64,000 bases of DNA from positions 30,316,055 through 30,380,054 of the forward strand of contig NC_057762.1 in assembly GCF_010389155.1 (NCBI RefSeq). The letters run 5' to 3'. Shown piece after piece: positions 61,000 through 64,000 of this stretch. Both the position numbers and the translations under genes were made by a program. Numbering within the stretch: the first letter of the stretch is position 1; every line of letters begins with the position of its first letter. The notes under the pieces were generated by a model that was not told the origin of the DNA, did no database searches, and saw nothing but the letters and a program-made list of their open reading frames with translations. The DNA is from Erigeron canadensis. Its lineage: Eukaryota; Streptophyta; Magnoliopsida; Asterales; Asteraceae.

Positions 61000-62506
61000 A
61001 TGGTTTCCGGAAAGAAGACGGTATAAATACATTCAAATCTTTATAACTGTATATCTATATCTATATCTATACATATATGTTTATATTATAATGTGTCTGT
61101 CACTTTTAGTTGCTGGGTATTTTTCCTTTATTGATTTCTGATGTGGGTTTTGTTTATATATACATATACAAGTTTGATATCTATATTTATATGTGTAGTG
61201 GGTATTAATCTTTTATTGATTTGTGGATGTGTGTTTTGGTTGAAATTGCAGAAGAAGACGCATGAAAGCATCAACAACAGATTGGCTTTAGTTATGAAAA
61301 GTGGGAAATATACTTTGGGCTACAAGACTGTTCTTGAGTCTCTTAGGAGCTCCAAAGGTATAAGCTTTTTTAATTTTTTTTATAGTAAATTTCATTTTTA
61401 TATCATAGTTTGTTAATATATGGATTTTATTCATTTGAAATGTATATTATCAAGGTCTATATGTAGATATATATATGTATAGATTTACTTATTGTTGTAA
61501 TTTGTAGAAATTTTAAAAAATTTAAAGAAATTAACTTTTTTTTCTTTGGGTTTTGATGGTTTGATATTTAAAGTCTACAATTATTGTTGATATAGTGAAT
61601 AACTTTTTAGTAAATGTAACTACAGTGTTTAAAATCTAGCTGCTTTTAGGCTTAGGTTTAGATTATGTGCATATGGATATGAATATCGTGTTTATGTACC
61701 TTTAGGGAAAAAATGTTGTGTTCATGTATATACTATTTGTTATGTAATTATGTAAACGTTCGTGTTTAATGTAATTGCAGGCAAGCTGATCATCATCTCG
61801 AACAATTGCCCACCTTTGAGAAAATCTGAGATTGAGTACTATGCTATGCTTGCTAAAGTTGGAGTCCATCACTACAATGGAAGTATGTGCACTTCTTATT
61901 ACGTTCTTTACGAGTATTTATTAGTCTGTTTTTATTTCCTTGGATTATGTTAATGCTGATTCATGCTGTTTGAGTGTCATAGTACATTAACTTAGATACT
62001 GAACCTAATCTATATTCTATATTAAATTAGAATATGATCATTTCTTATGAGATCCATACCATAGTTTGCGCTGTTGTAAGATCACCCTCTAGTTTTGTAA
62101 TAATATCTAGATAGGGCGGGTTAGTCTTGTCAGTTGATATGTTCCTTTACTCGAGGAGTTTGTGTATAACAGAACTATACATGCTAAGTGTTGGGATTCC
62201 CACTTTATAAACTTTGTAAAAAGGATAATCTTTGCAATGCCATTGTGTGGTATCTGAACCTTCAAAGATTTCATCTAATTGATATATTTTTATTTTTCAT
62301 AGACAATGTGGATCTTGGGACAGCGTGTGGAAAGTACTTCCGCGTTTCATGCCTAAGCATTATCGATGCAGGTAACTATTGTTCATGTTTGTTTAATATT
62401 GTTTGTTCTTTTGTTAGGTTTATTGAAACACAGTTTTTGATTCTCTTGTTGTCTTGCTATAACAGGTGACTCCGACATCATCAAGTCTATCCCTGGTGAC
62501 AGTTGA
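61000..62506 (+). CDS. RPL30: Ribosomal protein eL30 (60S L30)
   Basis: A 112-aa protein of the large cytosolic ribosomal subunit, the exact length expected for eukaryotic L30. Five exons: 61000-61020, 61252-61357, 61781-61882, 62303-62371, 62466-62506. All are GT-AG with matching phases, and the very short first exon is usual for ribosomal-protein genes. The sequence runs [20 protein letters not shown], then [48 protein letters not shown] and the C-terminal [11 protein letters not shown]. It belongs to the L7Ae/L30e RNA-binding fold and contacts kink-turn RNA. Upstream telo-box and site II motifs imply co-regulation with other ribosomal-protein genes. Confidence 0.97.
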
Positions 62507-63722
62507 ACCTGATGAGCTTTGAAAGTCTTCAATTTCTCCAGTGTTAAATTTCTATTTGTTATCTTAAACTTGATGAATCTGTAGAAGACATGGATGTTTT
62601 AGCCTTTTGAGCCTCTTGTAGGATACAATTGTTCAATTAATGAAATTTTGGTTGTGGTTCTGTTGCTTTTGATTGTTGAATGTGTTATCTTCATGCTAAA
62701 TGATTGCTCTTTATTTTCTCTGGGTTTTATTAAATTGTCTTAGAAAGTATATCAATGCATGTTAGTTTTAATAGAATTTCATTAAGTAGCTTTATCGGTC
62801 TCAATGTTCTTAAGAATGAAGTGTCTTTACTGCACCCTAGTAAATATTTTGTGCCGGCTCTCAAACTTCAAAGGTTTTTCATAGGTTTGTCCTCTATTAT
62901 TATTTGTCATTTCTTATCAGTTTTGGCTCATCAGCAACACAATGTTTTATCAATTTTTTCATCACTTCATTTTTTATCACTAAGCAATAATTTATCAATT
63001 TTCTAGTTTAATCAACCATTTATCAGAAAAAAATACACTAATAAGAAAACAATTTGGATTGGTTTGAGACCTACATCTCTCTCTCCTTGCCCCTTCCTCA
63101 TCAGTATACCAACACATCAAACCGATCGCTTTTTAAAGCGGTAGAACCATTGAGAGTCTTATAATGTATATAACGAATCCTGGTAGGATGTATCATATTA
63201 TCATACACTAACTAAAACTTTTATTTCAAGCACAAAATTCAGCTTATAGAGCAGGCATTTTTACCCTCTTTTGGATCAATTTTAGTTTTGAAGCATAGAA
63301 ATCGGCTTGCATAAAAAATGTCGCATGTTTTAATAAGTTTTATATAGAAAATGCTAGAAATTCAAAATCCCAACTGTGTAGCCCTCAATATCTGCAAAAC
63401 GTTTTTTTTTCATTGTTAAAAAAAAGGAGAAAGAAAGATAAGATGACTAGAACTTGTATTGTAAAAGAGATATGTACAAGACAACTTATGTAAAGCAAAT
63501 ACAAATACCTTTATGGAGTTTAGAGTGCCATTCTGGCAAAATAAACTATAATGTTTACAAAAAAATCGAATATACAAGTAACAAAATAGGTCCATTTCTC
63601 CCACTGTATCTTCATTTCTACAATACAGGATACACAATACTCAACACAGCATAAACATGCACCAAAAAACCAGAGATATGAATTCTTCAAAAATGTGTAT
63701 AAAAACCCAGACCTTAAAACGT
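62507..63722. other. Intergenic, convergent eL30 and ALMT 3' ends
   Basis: No gene seen. It begins with the eL30 3' UTR, which has an AATGAAATT polyadenylation-like signal near 62639, and ends with the ALMT 3' UTR. Confidence 0.5.
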
Positions 63723-64000
63723 TCACTCGATGCAAATGCACTTGAGAAATCTAGTCCAAAGACTCAGAACCTCCTTTGCTTCAAGAGGGTTCGGAGGTTC
63801 AGAAAACTTTGCATTCTCACTAAGTTCTTCAAACGCAGTCACAAGATTTTGAAGCCTTGCAACGAACTCGATCAATAAAGAAGTAAAAGTAGCAAGAGAT
63901 AACGCACTTGCACTTTCATACGTCTTTACTTCACGGACATTTAATATTTGGTCACCAAGTATTGAGAGCCGTGAAGGCCAATGTGTTTGATGTTTTAGCA
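63723..64000 (-). CDS. ALMT: Aluminium-activated malate transporter (ALMT) family, C-terminal exon
   Basis: The minus strand is open from the window edge to the TGA at 63725-63723, giving 92 codons plus two bases. It contains [40 protein letters not shown] and [17 protein letters not shown], which match the conserved C-terminal domain block of plant ALMT anion channels ([21 protein letters not shown]). ALMTs carry malate and other anions across the plasma membrane or tonoplast. The transmembrane N-terminal half lies outside the window, so the subfamily and integrity cannot be judged. Confidence 0.88.
   Translation of the reverse strand, partial: LKHQTHWPSRLSILGDQILNVREVKTYESASALSLATFTSLLIEFVARLQNLVTAFEELSENAKFSEPPNPLEAKEVLSLWTRFLKCICIE

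Noticed and set aside
1..64000. A novel multi-gene system or biosynthetic cluster
   Set aside because: Apart from the peroxidase pair, neighbouring genes belong to unrelated pathways and lie on mixed strands with kilobase spacers; nothing points to joint function.

Overview
This window is nuclear DNA from a flowering plant, most likely a eudicot; I cannot name the species. The evidence is AT-rich spacers, genes split by short GT-AG introns, plant-only families (class III peroxidase, NAC, ALMT, LSU, thaumatin-like, HP30) and many plant transposons. Gene models below were built by joining exons at splice sites. Every complete model reads in frame from start to stop codon, but none was checked against transcripts.

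Layout. 1-7 kb: two tandem class III peroxidase genes on the minus strand. The first is cut by the window edge, and only that copy carries a Tourist-like MITE in intron 1. Between and beyond them lie transposon relics: a Copia RNase H fragment, SINEs, a Mutator-type element and MITEs. 11.4-14.6 kb: a membrane-tethered NAC transcription factor. 15-18.6 kb: a SINE with a 16-bp target-site duplication and a 1.35-kb Mutator-type element with a 9-bp duplication. 19-22.6 kb: an endonuclease/exonuclease/phosphatase protein with a C-terminal EF hand. 22.7-26.8 kb: AT-rich spacer with a probable Helitron. 26.9-33.2 kb: a complete but decayed Copia LTR retrotransposon with TSD, PBS and PPT.

33.6-36.7 kb: a Cdc1/MPPE1-like metallophosphoesterase. 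37.9-38.8 kb: a secreted thaumatin-like protein. 40-41.3 kb: an intronless F-box protein. 42.7-46.3 kb: an HP30-type Tim17/SAM protein with a GC-AG intron. 46.7 kb: a short LSU (response to low sulfur) protein. 48.5-54.9 kb: a full-length ABCB transporter. 56.4-58.8 kb: a TMEM120/TMPIT-like membrane protein. 61-62.5 kb: ribosomal protein eL30, with a telo-box and a site II motif upstream. 63.7 kb to the end: the C-terminal exon of an ALMT anion channel.

The genes are ordinary housekeeping, stress and transport genes with no operon-like logic; the only functional cluster is the peroxidase pair. I found no convincing undescribed system. The most informative signals are evolutionary: a dated series of insertions around the peroxidase duplication, intact TSDs that define several mobile elements, and a few unusual gene-structure details.
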